Positions 1 to 7,349 of a stretch of DNA of 25,143 nucleotides are shown here, one piece after another. The notes below the pieces were generated by a model that saw only the letters and a list, made by a program, of their open reading frames with translations, was not told where the DNA came from and made no database searches. Position 1 is the first letter of the stretch; the number at the start of each line of letters is the position of its first letter. The stretch spans positions 1-25,143 of the forward strand of contig JAGBAU010000045.1 in NCBI GenBank assembly GCA_017938785.1, given 5' to 3'. The DNA is from Clostridia bacterium (GTDB lineage Bacteria; Bacillota_A; Clostridia; Christensenellales; Aristaeellaceae). The translations under genes and the position numbers were made by a program.

Positions 1-2
1 GC

Positions 3-920
3 ATGCATGCCGTGCTGCCTGCTACGAAAGTTTTGACCACCCTTGCAATCTGCGTTTATTCCCTGGGCGAGCACATCCAGCTGGGCATGAAGAGCACGCT
101 GACATTGGGCTATGCAAAGCCTGAACACGGAGGCGCAGCCCTCGGCGTGCAGAGCGCTGTGAGCCAGGTTGGTACGCTGGCGGGTTATCTTGTGATTGTG
201 GTCGTGTTTTCACTGCTCAACGGGAACCAGCCCTACACGCTCTTTTTTGTGCTGGCGGCGGTTCTGGCTGGCATGAGCGCGGCATGTTCCCTGCGCCTGA
301 CCGGAAACAGCCGGGCGGACGCCCATAAGCGCCGCTTCTATTTCCATAAGAAGTATCGCAAGTATTACATGCTGGAGATGTTTTACGGCGCGCGCAAGCA
401 GGTGTTTCTCACCTTCGGCCCCTATGTGCTGATCCTGTTCTATGGCGCAAATACAGCCATGATCAGCCTGCTGTTCGCGCTCTCAGCCATTGCATGCTTC
501 ATCGCTTCTCCGGTGGTTGGCCGCATCATCGACCGGCTGGGGTATAAGGTTGTGATGGTAGCCGATACGCTGATACTGGTAATCGTGTGCTTCTTCTACG
601 GTTTTTCCCATCACATCTTTCCAAAGGATGTGGCGTTCATCGTATGCTGCGTGAACTATGTGCTGGATGCGGTGATATCGCTGGCGGCCATGGCCAGCAA
701 TGTGTACGTGCAGGACCTGGCGGATAACGCAGAGGAGGTGAAAGCAACCATCTCCACGGGCGTGTCCATCAACCATGTGATTACGATCTTTATCGCCCTG
801 TTCGGTGGCTGGATCTGGGAAACGCTGGGCATTGAAACCCTGTTCATTGCATCCGCCGTCCTTGGCCTTTGCAACAGCGCCTATGCGGCCAGCATCAAGA
901 TAAAGAAGAAGGTTGCCTGA
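3..920 (+). CDS. MFS family transporter, 5'-truncated by the window edge
   Basis: Polytopic membrane protein, probably a major facilitator superfamily carrier. The visible 305 residues hold about eight or nine hydrophobic segments. A basic cytoplasmic stretch lies around residues 100-125 (rich in R, K, H and Y), as in the loop between the two six-helix halves, and a 'GRIIDRLGYK' segment near residue 170 resembles the MFS loop motif between helices of a half. Family members usually have about 400 residues with 12 helices, so roughly 100 N-terminal residues should lie left of the window. The ATG at position 3 is therefore probably internal and not the true start. The gene ends at TGA 918-920, just before a terminator, so it is the last gene of its transcript. 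The substrate cannot be read from the sequence. Confidence 0.75.
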   Translation: MHAVLPATKVLTTLAICVYSLGEHIQLGMKSTLTLGYAKPEHGGAALGVQSAVSQVGTLAGYLVIVVVFSLLNGNQPYTLFFVLAAVLAGMSAACSLRLTGNSRADAHKRRFYFHKKYRKYYMLEMFYGARKQVFLTFGPYVLILFYGANTAMISLLFALSAIACFIASPVVGRIIDRLGYKVVMVADTLILVIVCFFYGFSHHIFPKDVAFIVCCVNYVLDAVISLAAMASNVYVQDLADNAEEVKATISTGVSINHVITIFIALFGGWIWETLGIETLFIASAVLGLCNSAYAASIKIKKKVA

Positions 921-933
921 TATGTATAAATCT

Positions 934-964
934 GCCCATCCTTCCGATTGGAGGGCGGGCTTTT
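934..964 (+). terminator. Rho-independent terminator after the MFS gene
   Basis: A GC-rich imperfect hairpin (GCCCATCCTTCC, loop, GGAGGGCGGGC) is followed directly by TTTT. It lies 14 nt after the MFS stop codon and separates that gene from the ABC transporter promoter. Confidence 0.75.
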
Positions 965-1010
965 ATGTTAATTATCAGATAAAATCGGCGGAAATATCCC
1001 CCTGGGCGGC

Positions 1011-1039
1011 TTGTGATGCCTAAAAACGGTGATTATAAT
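1011..1039 (+). promoter_or_regulatory. Sigma-A promoter of the ABC importer operon
   Basis: TTGTGA at 1011-1016 and a consensus TATAAT at 1034-1039 are separated by exactly 17 nt. The start codon of the binding protein lies 34 nt downstream, preceded by a GAGGGGG ribosome binding site. Confidence 0.65.
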
Positions 1040-1072
1040 GATGGCATCAAAAGAAATCGAGGGGGAAAAACA

Positions 1073-2650
1073 ATGAAAAGAGCTGTTGCGTTGCTGCTTG
1101 TGATGCTGCTTGTACTGGGAACTCTGAGTGCATATGCGACCGAGGCTTCCTTAAAGGACAGCGTAATCATTGTAATCGGGGATGAGCCGGAAACCCTGGA
1201 TCCCACCAAGGGCTGGGGACACGGAAACGCGCCCATCGTCCAGAGCACCCTGGTACGCTATACCTCCGAACTGACCTTTGAAAACGACCTTGCAACCGGC
1301 TATACTCTCAGCGATGACGGCCTGACCTGGACCTTTACCATCCGTGATGATGCATACTTCACCGACGGAGAGAAGCTGACGGCATCGGACGTCGCTTTCA
1401 CCCTTGAAACGGCCAAGGCCGCCCAGGGCGCGGTTGACCTGAACTACATGGAAAGCGCCGTGGCGCTGGATGACGATACCATTGAGATCACCCTTACGAA
1501 GCCCACGTCCATCTTCCTGAACACCCTGGCTTCTGTCGGCATTGTACCCGAACATGCCTATGATGAAAATTATGGTATGAATCCCATGGGCTCCGGCCCC
1601 TATAAGTTTGTGGAGTGGAGGAGCCAGGAACAGATCATCTTTACCGCGAACGAGGATTACTATGGCGGCGCGCCTTCCATCAAGAACGTCACCGTCGTGT
1701 TCATGGGCGAGGATGCAGCGCTGGCAGCCGTGCAGTCCGGCCAGGCGGATGTGGCTTATTCCTCTGCGAGGCTTGGAACGACCGTTGTACCGGGCTACCA
1801 TGTGGAGGCCATTCCCTCCGCTGATAACCGCGGCTTCACCCTGCCCGTGCTTCCGGATGAGGGCAAGACTACAGACAGCGGCGCGCCCATCGGCAACAAC
1901 GTAACCTGCAACCTGGAGATTCGCCAGGCCATCGCATACTGCATCGACCGCCGGTTGGTTGCGGATATTGCCCTGAACGGCTTTGCACGCCCGGCTTATT
2001 CCGAAAACGACGGCATGCCCTGGAACAATCCTGAGGTTGCCATCGAAACGAACGTGGAGTACGCGAAGCAGCTGCTGGCCGACAACGGCTGGGCGGATAC
2101 CGACGGGGACGGCATCGTCGAAAAGAACGGCGTGAAGGCGGAATTCAACTGCATCTATCCCAGCGGAGATTCCGTGCGCCAGCTGGTGGCTATGGCCGCT
2201 GCTGAGCAGGCGCGCCAGATTGGCATCGCCATCACTGTGGAGGGCACCAGCTGGGATGACATCATGAAGCGCATGTTCTCTGAGGCGGTCATGATGGGCT
2301 GGGGTTCTGCGATTCCCAATGAAACCTACTATCTCTACCGCAGCGAAGGCGCGCTGCTGGACGATTTCTACAATCCCGAAGGCTATATGAGCGAAACTAC
2401 CGACGCCTACCTGAACGCAGCCATGGAGGCCCTCAGCGTTGAGGAAGCCAACCGTAACTGGCAGCTGGCGCAGTGGGACGGCGAGACCGGCACGGCCATG
2501 AAGGGTGAATGCCCCTGGGTGTGGATTGTGAATTTGGATCATGTGACCTATGTGCGGGACGGCCTGTCCATCGGCAAGCAGCCGATCCACGGCCACGGCC
2601 ATGGACTTCCGCTGATCCAGAACCTCCAGGATTGGGCCTGGACGGAATAA
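1073..2650 (+). CDS. ABC importer substrate-binding protein, family 5 (peptide/nickel type)
   Basis: Extracytoplasmic solute-binding protein of the SBP_bac_5 family (525 residues), which captures peptides, nickel chelates or similar ligands for the permeases encoded downstream. The start at 1073 is preferred over an in-frame ATG at 1013 because GAGGGGG sits 8 nt before it and because it begins a clean signal peptide: MKR, a hydrophobic core, then 'SAYA' with probable cleavage after A22. Family hallmarks are 'DEPETLDP' near the mature N-terminus, 'GSGPYKFVEW' in the middle, and a 'DTDGDGIVEKNG' loop resembling a calcium-binding turn. Oddities: there is no lipobox cysteine, although most Gram-positive members are lipoproteins, and a His-rich HGHGHG stands about 20 residues from the C-terminus. 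The ligand is not determined. First gene of a five-gene operon. Confidence 0.9.
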   Translation: MKRAVALLLVMLLVLGTLSAYATEASLKDSVIIVIGDEPETLDPTKGWGHGNAPIVQSTLVRYTSELTFENDLATGYTLSDDGLTWTFTIRDDAYFTDGEKLTASDVAFTLETAKAAQGAVDLNYMESAVALDDDTIEITLTKPTSIFLNTLASVGIVPEHAYDENYGMNPMGSGPYKFVEWRSQEQIIFTANEDYYGGAPSIKNVTVVFMGEDAALAAVQSGQADVAYSSARLGTTVVPGYHVEAIPSADNRGFTLPVLPDEGKTTDSGAPIGNNVTCNLEIRQAIAYCIDRRLVADIALNGFARPAYSENDGMPWNNPEVAIETNVEYAKQLLADNGWADTDGDGIVEKNGVKAEFNCIYPSGDSVRQLVAMAAAEQARQIGIAITVEGTSWDDIMKRMFSEAVMMGWGSAIPNETYYLYRSEGALLDDFYNPEGYMSETTDAYLNAAMEALSVEEANRNWQLAQWDGETGTAMKGECPWVWIVNLDHVTYVRDGLSIGKQPIHGHGHGLPLIQNLQDWAWTE

Positions 2651-2663
2651 CACGGCAGTTTGT

Positions 2664-2685
2664 CAGGGCGGGAGACCCCGCCCTG
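2664..2685 (+). promoter_or_regulatory. Intercistronic hairpin between binding protein and first permease
   Basis: A perfect 9-bp GC-rich stem (CAGGGCGGG / CCCGCCCTG) with the loop AGAC sits in the 66-nt gap. It is not followed by a clean T-run, so a full terminator is unlikely. Such elements often protect the upstream mRNA from 3' exonucleases and give excess binding protein; that role is inferred here. Confidence 0.5.
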
Positions 2686-2716
2686 CATTGTCATTTTATA
2701 AGTGAGGATTTGAACG

Positions 2717-3712
2717 ATGAAAGGAACGGGAATGCGGCTGGTGCGCAGCTTTATCGCATACGGCATAAGGATACTTTCACTGCTTCTGGCGGTGAGTGTG
2801 ATCGCCTTTGCCCTGGTGAGCATGTCGCCCATTGATCCCGTGCAGCAGTATATTCTGGGCCTCGGAACGGCGGTTTCCCCGGAACAGAGGGCGGAGATAG
2901 AAGCCTACTGGGGCGTGAATGAACCTCCGGTGGAGCGTTATTTCAGCTGGCTGGGCGAATTGCTCAAGGGCAATATGGGCCAATCCGCCCTGTACCGCCG
3001 CCCGGTAGCAGATATTATCGGGGAACGGTTTATCAATTCCCTGGCGCTGATGCTGACGGCCTGGACGCTCTCCGGCGTGATCGGCTTTGCACTGGGCTGC
3101 GTCATGGGTATCTTTCAGGACCGCTGGCCGGATAAGATCATCAAAAAGATCTGCTATCTGTTTTCCTCTGTGCCCACGTTCTGGCTGGGGCTTTTGTTCC
3201 TGCTGGTGTTTGCGGTATGGCTCAAGTGGTTCCCGATCGGCTTCTCCAGCCCCATCGGCGTGCTCAGCAGGGATGTGACCCTTTTGCAGAGGCTCCATCA
3301 CCTGGCACTTCCGGCCTTTACCCTGAGCCTCATGTCCTTTGCCAACATCGCGCTGCACACCCGCCAGAAGCTGATCGACGTGCTCAACAGCGAATATGTG
3401 CTCTTTGCCCGGGCGAGGGGCGAGGGCAAATGGTCCATCCTGAAGCGCCATGGCCTGCGCAATATCCTGTTGCCGGCGCTGACTTTGCAGTTTGCTTCCT
3501 TTGCCGAACTCTTCGGGGGCAGCGTGATGGCGGAAAATGTGTTCTCCTATCCGGGCCTTGGCTCCGCGGTTGCGGCTGCGGGACTGAATTCGGATGTGCC
3601 GCTGCTGCTGGGCGTGACGCTGTTTTCGGCGCTCTTCGTATGCGTGGGCAACATGATTGCCAACCTCCTCTACGGCGTGGTTGATCCGCAGATTCGGGAG
3701 GTGCGCAAATGA
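2717..3712 (+). CDS. ABC importer permease, DppB/OppB/NikB type
   Basis: First transmembrane subunit of the importer (331 residues, normal family length). It has an N-terminal membrane helix (around residues 12-35), the large extracytoplasmic loop typical of this type (around 36-105, including 'YWGVNEPPVERYFSWLG'), then about five further helices. The segment around residues 230-255 ('ARARGEGKWSILKRHGLRN') is the cytoplasmic EAA-like loop that contacts the ATPases. The C-terminus 'LLYGVVDPQIR' is characteristic of the DppB family. GTGAGG precedes the ATG by 9 nt; a second ATG five codons later also has a usable site, so the start could shift slightly. The stop overlaps the next gene's start by four bases (ATGA), indicating translational coupling. 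Confidence 0.92.
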   Translation: MKGTGMRLVRSFIAYGIRILSLLLAVSVIAFALVSMSPIDPVQQYILGLGTAVSPEQRAEIEAYWGVNEPPVERYFSWLGELLKGNMGQSALYRRPVADIIGERFINSLALMLTAWTLSGVIGFALGCVMGIFQDRWPDKIIKKICYLFSSVPTFWLGLLFLLVFAVWLKWFPIGFSSPIGVLSRDVTLLQRLHHLALPAFTLSLMSFANIALHTRQKLIDVLNSEYVLFARARGEGKWSILKRHGLRNILLPALTLQFASFAELFGGSVMAENVFSYPGLGSAVAAAGLNSDVPLLLGVTLFSALFVCVGNMIANLLYGVVDPQIREVRK

Positions 3713-4533
3713 AGAGATTGAACCGGCGCACAAAGGTGCTCATCCTGACCATCTCTATGGCGGTTGTACTGATCGCCATCTATGCGCTTGGCCTTTTGAT
3801 TCCCGAGGATGCGGTGGCTTCCAGCTTTATGAACGCCAAGCTTCCACCGTCCTGGGAGCATCCCTTCGGCACGGATACCCTGGGCCGTGATTTGCTGATG
3901 CGCACCCTGAAGGGCATGGCGGTCAGCATGACCGTCGGCCTGGTTGCATCCCTGATCAGTGCGGTGATCGCGGTTTTCGTGGGTATTGCTGCTGCAACGG
4001 GATCTTCCCTGGTGGATGGCTTCATCAACTGGGTCATCGATCTGGTGATGGGCGTTCCGCACACCATCCTGGTCATCCTGATCTCCTTTGCCATGGGCAG
4101 GGGGCTCAAGGGATTGCTGGTGGGCATTGCTGCTACCCATTGGTGCAGCCTTGCGCGCCTGATACGCGGCGAGGTGCTGCAGCTGCGCAGCCAGCAGTAT
4201 GTGGCGGTTTCCCGCAGGCTCGGCAAATCCAGCGGCTGGATACTGACCCATCATCTGCTGCCCCATCTGGTGCCGCAGTTCTTTGTGGGGCTGGTGCTGC
4301 TCTTTCCGCATGCCATACTGCATGAGGCGTCCGTATCCTTCCTGGGTTACGGCCTGCCGCCGGAGCAGCCTGCCATCGGCATCATCCTTTCGGAGAGCAT
4401 GAAGTATCTTTCCGCAGGCATGTGGTGGACGGCTGTGTTCCCGGGCCTGCTGCTGGTGCTGATCGTGCTTCTGGTGGACCGGCTCGGCGATAACCTTCGA
4501 ATGATGATTGATCCCTACAGCGCACAGGATTGA
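3709..4533 (+). CDS. ABC importer permease, DppC/OppC/NikC type
   Basis: Second transmembrane subunit (274 residues). After an N-terminal helix it carries the signature 'HPFGTDTLGRDLLMR' near residues 46-60, then about five membrane helices. The EAA-like loop is 'SRRLGKSSGWILTHHLLPH' (around residues 165-185), and 'EASVSFLGYGLPPEQPAIG' follows near 205-225, both classic for DppC proteins. It forms a heterodimer with the permease encoded immediately upstream, with which it overlaps by four bases. The C-terminus 'VDRLGDNLRMMIDP' also matches the family. Ligand specificity cannot be deduced. Confidence 0.93.
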   Translation: MKRLNRRTKVLILTISMAVVLIAIYALGLLIPEDAVASSFMNAKLPPSWEHPFGTDTLGRDLLMRTLKGMAVSMTVGLVASLISAVIAVFVGIAAATGSSLVDGFINWVIDLVMGVPHTILVILISFAMGRGLKGLLVGIAATHWCSLARLIRGEVLQLRSQQYVAVSRRLGKSSGWILTHHLLPHLVPQFFVGLVLLFPHAILHEASVSFLGYGLPPEQPAIGIILSESMKYLSAGMWWTAVFPGLLLVLIVLLVDRLGDNLRMMIDPYSAQD

Positions 4534-4543
4534 GGAGGCGGAC

Positions 4544-5479
4544 ATGAAACAGAAAATCGATACGCTCCTGGAAATCCATGATCTGTCCGTCTCTTTTCGA
4601 ATGTACGACAGGATGCTGGAGCAGAAGGAGCTGCAGGTGATTTCCGACCTGCACCTGACCGTTCGTCCCGGCGAGGTTGTGGCGGTTGCGGGATCCTCCG
4701 GTTCGGGCAAGAGCCTGCTGGCGTCCGCGATTCTGGGCATACTGCCCGGAAATGCCACGGTGGCCGGCCATCTGCACTACAAGGGTAAAGAGCTTACGCC
4801 TGAGCTGCAGGCCAGGCTGCGCGGCAGCGAGATTGCACTGGTGCCCCAGTCCATCGCCTATCTGGATCCGCTGATGAAGGTGGGCAAGCAGGCGGACGGC
4901 CACAGGAAGCCCCGCCCCACCCAAAAGCGCAGGGGATTGTTCCGGCGCTTCGGCCTTCCTCAGGAGACGGAAAAGCTGTATCCCTTCCAGCTCTCCGGCG
5001 GCATGGCACGCAGAGTTCTGGTTTCCACGGCCATGATTACGGATGCGGAGTTGATCATTGCGGATGAGCCCACGCCCGGCATGAGCCTGGATCAGGCGCT
5101 GGAGGCCCTGCAAATGTTCAGAGAGATGGCCGACGAAGGCAAGGCTGTGATCCTGATCACCCATGATATCGACCTGGCGTTTGAATTTGCGGACCGCGTA
5201 GCCGTTTTCTATGCAGGCACAACGGTCGAAAGTGCTCCGGCAGCGGATTTCCGAATCGGTCCGGACGCCCTGCGCCATCCCTACAGCAAGGCGCTCTGGA
5301 GAGCGCTTCCGCAGAATGGTTTTGAACCCATCGACGGCTTCCAGCCCTATGCGGGCGACCTGCCGCAGGGCTGCCTGTTCGCGCCGCGCTGCCCTTATGC
5401 AACGGAGAAATGCAGAATGCACACGCCGCCCATGCGCGAGGTGCGGGATGGGGAAGTGAGGTGTTTCCATGCGACTTGA
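4544..5479 (+). CDS. ABC importer ATPase, DppD/NikD type
   Basis: First ATP-hydrolysing subunit (311 residues). Motifs in order: Walker A 'GSSGSGKS' (50-57), Q-loop Gln102, signature 'LSGGM' (150-154), Walker B with 'DEPTPG' (174-179), H-loop His207, then the C-terminal extension of oligopeptide-type ATPases with 'HPYSKAL' (245-251) and four cysteines (277, 283, 290, 307). In related proteins cysteines at this place can hold an iron-sulfur cluster. The start at 4544 is chosen because GAGGAGG stands just upstream; an in-frame ATG at 4508 would overlap the previous gene and lacks such a site. The region between Q-loop and signature is somewhat short and basic (residues 117-136). Confidence 0.92.
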   Translation: MKQKIDTLLEIHDLSVSFRMYDRMLEQKELQVISDLHLTVRPGEVVAVAGSSGSGKSLLASAILGILPGNATVAGHLHYKGKELTPELQARLRGSEIALVPQSIAYLDPLMKVGKQADGHRKPRPTQKRRGLFRRFGLPQETEKLYPFQLSGGMARRVLVSTAMITDAELIIADEPTPGMSLDQALEALQMFREMADEGKAVILITHDIDLAFEFADRVAVFYAGTTVESAPAADFRIGPDALRHPYSKALWRALPQNGFEPIDGFQPYAGDLPQGCLFAPRCPYATEKCRMHTPPMREVRDGEVRCFHAT

Positions 5480-6083
5480 GGCGAAGAACGTGAGCTTTCG
5501 CTATGACCGCGGCCGTCCATGGGTGCTGGAAAACGCTTCCCTGAGCGTGGAGAGTGGAGAAAGGCTGGCGCTGTTTGCGCCCAGCGGATACGGCAAGACG
5601 ACGCTCGCCATGCTGCTGGCCGGCTATCTTGAGCCTACAAGGGGTGAAATCCTGCTGGACGGCAGGCCGCTTCCCAGGAAAGGTATGTGCCCGGTTCAGC
5701 TGATCTACCAGCATCCCGAAAAGGCCATCAATCCCCGGTGGCGGCTCAGGCGCGTGCTGGAGGAAAGCGGTGAAATGCGCGATGATGTGCTGGATGCCTT
5801 CGGCATTGAACGCGCATGGCTGGAGCGCTTCCCAAGGGAGCTTTCCGGAGGAGAACTCCAACGCTTCTGCGTAGCCCGTGCGCTGATGAGCGGCGCAGAT
5901 TTCCTGATTTGCGATGAAATCAGCACCATGCTGGATGTGATCACCCAGGCGCAGATCTGGAATGTTGTTCTGGAGGAGGCGGAAAAGTGCAATATGGGCC
6001 TGATTGCAGTTACCCATAACCGCCATCTGGCGGAACGGATCGCCACGAAGGTCTATGATCTTTCGAAACAGGAATACATCTGA
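5469..6083 (+). CDS. ABC importer ATPase, short NikE-like subunit
   Basis: Second ATPase of the importer, only 204 residues against roughly 250-330 for most DppF/NikE proteins. All motor motifs are present: Walker A 'APSGYGKTT' (37-45), Q-loop Gln81, signature 'LSGGE' (125-129), Walker B ending D149-E150, and H-loop His183. It ends soon after the H-loop and lacks the C-terminal oligopeptide extension carried by its partner, so the pair is asymmetric. It overlaps the partner gene by 11 nt and is followed by a strong terminator, closing the operon. The hexanucleotide GTGAGG upstream of the ATG serves as ribosome binding site. Confidence 0.9.
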   Translation: MRLEAKNVSFRYDRGRPWVLENASLSVESGERLALFAPSGYGKTTLAMLLAGYLEPTRGEILLDGRPLPRKGMCPVQLIYQHPEKAINPRWRLRRVLEESGEMRDDVLDAFGIERAWLERFPRELSGGELQRFCVARALMSGADFLICDEISTMLDVITQAQIWNVVLEEAEKCNMGLIAVTHNRHLAERIATKVYDLSKQEYI

Positions 6084-6086
6084 ACA

Positions 6087-6119
6087 AAAGCTCCGTACAG
6101 GCTTGTACGGAGCTTTCTG
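6087..6119 (+). terminator. Rho-independent terminator of the ABC importer operon
   Basis: A perfect 13-bp stem (AAAGCTCCGTACA / TGTACGGAGCTTT) with a GGCT loop begins 4 nt after the stop codon. The terminal T's are part of the stem and the T-tract beyond is short. Confidence 0.85.
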
Positions 6120-6210
6120 CAAAAAGAAATGGACTGTCAAAAGACAGCCCAACACTTTAACTCTACCAAAAAAGAAAGCATCTGTCAATGGGTTTGGTTG
6201 AAGTTCGCCG

Positions 6211-6289
6211 GTTTACATAGTGTTTACATGTATAACTTTGTGTAAAATGCGGACTTGCAAGATGAGGTAGATTGCATTATAATGTAAAC
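6211..6289 (+). repeat. Three copies of an 8-mer around the small-RNA promoter
   Basis: GTTTACAT occurs directly at 6211-6218 and 6222-6229. Its reverse complement ATGTAAAC is at 6282-6289, overlapping the end of the -10 box and the start of transcription. The 6222 copy continues into a near-palindrome around ACATGT (6225-6230). The placement suggests a repressor or activator site, but the binding protein is unknown. Confidence 0.45.
6255..6283 (+). promoter_or_regulatory. Sigma-A promoter of the small RNA
   Basis: TTGCAA at 6255-6260 and a perfect TATAAT at 6278-6283 are separated by 17 nt. Transcription should start near 6290. No protein-coding frame of normal size follows on this strand, which supports a non-coding transcript. 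Confidence 0.75.
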
Positions 6290-6575
6290 AGAAAGCAGCA
6301 AGGAACTCACCGAAAACGAGTGTAAGACCTTCAAGGACTTTCTGGACTAACCCTTCAGGGAAGCGATTCTCACAAGCAGAAGAAAGAACAGAGTAGACCA
6401 GTCATAAACTGGGAGAATCGATGAGAAGGCAAAGTCTAACCTGTAGAAAGCGAGGTAAACAAAATGATGTTAGATATCAAGATCCAACAGAAATGACCCT
6501 TGATTGTGGATGATCGGAGTTTGTGAAGAAAGACGAAGATCGCAAAATGAAGCAATCAAGGGTCATTTCATTTTT
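6290..6575 (+). ncRNA. Structured small RNA, possible raiA-motif RNA
   Basis: This accounts for most of the 585-nt stretch without a protein gene. A strong promoter lies upstream and a terminator closes the transcript, giving an RNA of about 285 nt. Visible helices: CGATTCTC/GAGAATCG (6364-6371 with 6413-6420) enclosing CCAGT/ACTGG (6398-6402 with 6408-6412); the long-range GACTTT/AAAGTC (6336-6341 with 6431-6436) that encloses both; a small CCC/GGG hairpin (6351-6360); ACTC/GAGT (about 6305-6321); and ACCT/AGGT after the core. The multibranched form with purine-rich single strands is typical of large Firmicute regulatory RNAs. The size, genus-level setting and segments such as 'GTAGACCAGTC' and 'AAGCGAGGTAAA' remind me of the raiA-motif RNA, but this is recollection, not a search result. 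No raiA/hpf gene follows. Confidence 0.6.
6490..6575 (+). terminator. Terminator hairpin of the small RNA
   Basis: A perfect 17-bp inverted repeat (6490-6506 with 6553-6569) is followed by ATTTTT. The 46-nt apical region is unusually large for a terminator and may fold on its own, so this arm may also be a functional part of the RNA. Confidence 0.75.
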
Positions 6576-6589
6576 GGCTGAAGAATGCG

Positions 6590-6615
6590 CAGGCTTTCAT
6601 GAAAGGCCTTTTTTT
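6590..6615 (+). terminator. Second forward terminator behind the small RNA
   Basis: AGGCTTTC / GAAAGGCCT with one bulged base is followed by seven T's. It backs up the small-RNA terminator and shields the convergent minus-strand genes. Confidence 0.65.
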
Positions 6616-6620
6616 ATTGC

Positions 6621-6665
6621 AAAAAACACACCCGCTCGGAACAAACTTTCTATTGCGGGTGTGTT
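6621..6665 (-). terminator. Rho-independent terminator of the acyltransferase-phosphatase operon
   Basis: Read on the minus strand, AACACACCCGC and GCGGGTGTGTT form a perfect 11-bp stem around a 19-nt loop, with a T-run right after (complement of 6621-6626). It lies 3 nt beyond the phosphatase stop codon. Confidence 0.85.
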
Positions 6666-6668
6666 GCT

Positions 6669-7349
6669 TTAAGCCTTCGCTTTTTTGAATTTTCCAATCC
6701 AGTATTTTCGGAATACGATGCATTCGGCCAGCAGGCCTACGGGCAGGGCGGCGAATGCGTCCACGACAGAGTGCTGCTTGGTGAACGCCACCGACATGCA
6801 GATCAGCACCACGGCCACCACCACGAAGCTCTTCCACCAGGTGGGCGCTTCCTTCACCTTCAGCCAGGTGCTTGCGATGCCCAGGGAGTAGGCGACGTGC
6901 AGCGAAGGGCATACATTGGAATTGGTATCAAAGGTGTAGATCAGCCCCAGCAGCCTGGTCAGCAGGTTATCACGGGGAACGACGTCCGGGCGCAGGTCCT
7001 GGCGGTTGGGGAAGACGATGTAAATGATCATGGCAACGGCCTGGGTGATTATGATGTAGGTGCTGAGCTTTTTGAAGCTGTCGATATTGTACAGCATGAA
7101 GTGCAGCAGCGAAACCACGATCAGTACATACCAGAAAACGTAGGGGATGACGAATGCCTCACAGAAGGGGATCACATCATCCAGCCAACTGTGAACCACC
7201 GTGCAGGATTCAATCGGAATCAGGTTTTCAGTAAGAAAGTACAGGATGAAATAAACGATCCAGCCGCCCAGCAGCTTCAGGTGGGAGAACTGAGGCTCGT
7301 TTATACGGGATAACCGGAAGGTGCGGTAATCAACAACCGGTTTTTTCAT
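6669..7349 (-). CDS. PAP2-superfamily membrane phosphatase (PAP2_3/Aur1-like)
   Basis: Integral membrane protein of 226 residues with about six hydrophobic helices. It carries the catalytic signatures of the phosphatidic acid phosphatase 2 superfamily: 'PNRQDLRP' (114-121, corresponding loosely to motif 1), 'PSLHV' with His151 (motif 2), and 'KQHSVVD' with His193 and Asp197 (motif 3). The 'PSLH...KQH..D' pattern is that of the PAP2_3 / inositolphosphotransferase-like branch. Likely substrates are lipid phosphates or a phospho-head-group transfer; this is inference. It starts inside the end of the upstream acyltransferase gene (20-nt overlap) with GAGGTG ahead of the ATG, so the two are co-translated and probably act on related lipids at the membrane. 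The C-terminus is short and basic. Confidence 0.85.
   Translation of the reverse strand: MKKPVVDYRTFRLSRINEPQFSHLKLLGGWIVYFILYFLTENLIPIESCTVVHSWLDDVIPFCEAFVIPYVFWYVLIVVSLLHFMLYNIDSFKKLSTYIIITQAVAMIIYIVFPNRQDLRPDVVPRDNLLTRLLGLIYTFDTNSNVCPSLHVAYSLGIASTWLKVKEAPTWWKSFVVVAVVLICMSVAFTKQHSVVDAFAALPVGLLAECIVFRKYWIGKFKKAKA

Noticed and set aside
1073..6083. Naming the operon nikABCDE
   Set aside because: The gene order fits equally well with dipeptide and oligopeptide importers, and the only hint of metal is the C-terminal histidine cluster.
6004..6201. A 65-codon frame after the last ATPase gene
   Set aside because: It starts inside the ATPase gene without a ribosome binding site and passes through the terminator stem.
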